Assembly (NCBI GenBank): GCA_963850915.1
Contig: CAWKND010000004.1
Coordinates: 930,001 to 994,000, forward strand
DNA: 64,000 nucleotides
Reading direction: 5' to 3'
DNA from: CAVTWH01 sp963850915
GTDB taxonomy: Bacteria > Actinomycetota > Actinomycetes > Mycobacteriales > Micromonosporaceae
The position numbers and the translations under genes were made by a program. The number at the start of each line of letters is the position of its first letter. Within the stretch, counting starts at the first letter, position 1. Shown in pieces: positions 63,878 through 64,000 of the stretch. The notes below the pieces were generated by a model that ran no database searches, was not told the DNA's origin, and was given only the letters and a program-made list of their open reading frames with translations.

Positions 63878-64000
63878 CTAGGGACCGGCCAGGGCGCGAA
63901 CCTGCTGCTGGAGAAGGGTGATTTCGGCAGTCCGGTCGAGGTTGCCGGGAGTGAACACGAGAATGACGACGGCGATCGGCCCGTCCTGGGCGAACAGGAG
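63878..64000 (-). CDS. C-terminal end of an unidentified protein (cut by window edge)
   Basis: The minus-strand frame is open from the window edge to a TAG at 63878 and encodes the last 40 residues: L-L-F-A-Q-D-G-P-I-A-V-V-I-L-V-F-T-P-G-N, then D-R-T-A-E-I-T-L-L-Q-Q-Q-V-R-A-L-A-G-P. It has a hydrophobic strand followed by a helix. I do not recognise the family. The coding call rests on good codon bias and an uninterrupted frame only. Confidence 0.4.
   Translation of the reverse strand, partial: LLFAQDGPIAVVILVFTPGNLDRTAEITLLQQQVRALAGP

Overview
This is about 64 kb of a high-GC actinobacterial chromosome. The signs are a GC content of roughly 70%, many GTG starts, and a dense set of actinobacterial signature families (DUF3000, DUF3039, DUF3093, DUF3099, DUF3159, DUF3710, DUF4193). 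The sigma-A has a long Ala/Pro/Lys-rich N-terminus, and the heme genes are of the coproporphyrin-dependent type. A member of the Micromonosporales is my best guess. That is inferred from style, not proven. The DNA is strikingly enriched in the palindrome GTAC, and many genes carry a TANNNT box 5-8 nt before the start codon, which suggests leaderless transcripts.

Left part (1-23 kb). The window opens with the end of a rhodanese gene, then acuC (protein deacetylase), a Pat-type protein acetyltransferase and a phosphofructokinase. Immediately after the phosphofructokinase lies a 1.6-kb cassette (a small hypothetical gene plus an AbiEii-type toxin pair). It is bounded by two 58-bp copies of the phosphofructokinase 3' end, so it looks like an insertion that restored its target gene. 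An RHH/PIN toxin-antitoxin pair follows, then a group 2 sigma factor, a methyltransferase, a TetR-controlled MFS exporter, an HhH-GPD protein and a MazEF pair. Next come DUF3099, a VOC protein, the pseudouridine operon psuG-psuK, a GT87 mannosyltransferase-like protein, DUF3039, a TRIC channel and a DEAD-box helicase. The helicase gene ends in a 16-bp tandem repeat.

Middle and right part (23-59.6 kb). From sigA rightward the genes follow, as far as I remember it, the order of the Mycobacterium tuberculosis Rv2703-Rv2676c region. The order is sigA, suhB, LytR_C protein, DUF4193, DUF3093, dut, DUF3710, OB-fold, DUF3159, ceoC/ceoB, a KimA-like potassium transporter, a TrmA-like methyltransferase, dxs, rnd, DUF3000, hemE, hemY and chdC. 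Two stretches interrupt this order. At 39.3-47.3 kb there are two paralogous beta-propeller membrane proteins, a two-component system and fadB-fadA. At 47.3-51.7 kb there are a lipoprotein, a secreted serine protease and an ECF sigma factor with a membrane-anchored HAF-repeat partner. A second, HtrA-like protease and a coiled-coil membrane protein sit between rnd and the heme genes.

Right end (59.6-64 kb). This part holds a GNAT protein, a truncated PIN-domain gene, and a divergent HxlR-pirin / VOC unit with overlapping promoters. Two small conserved proteins, a truncated helix-turn-helix gene and the end of an unidentified gene on the minus strand follow. A palindromic element occurs twice in the window (15.4 kb and 59.6 kb), both times between converging genes. 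I saw no rRNA, tRNA, CRISPR, transposase or integrase gene.
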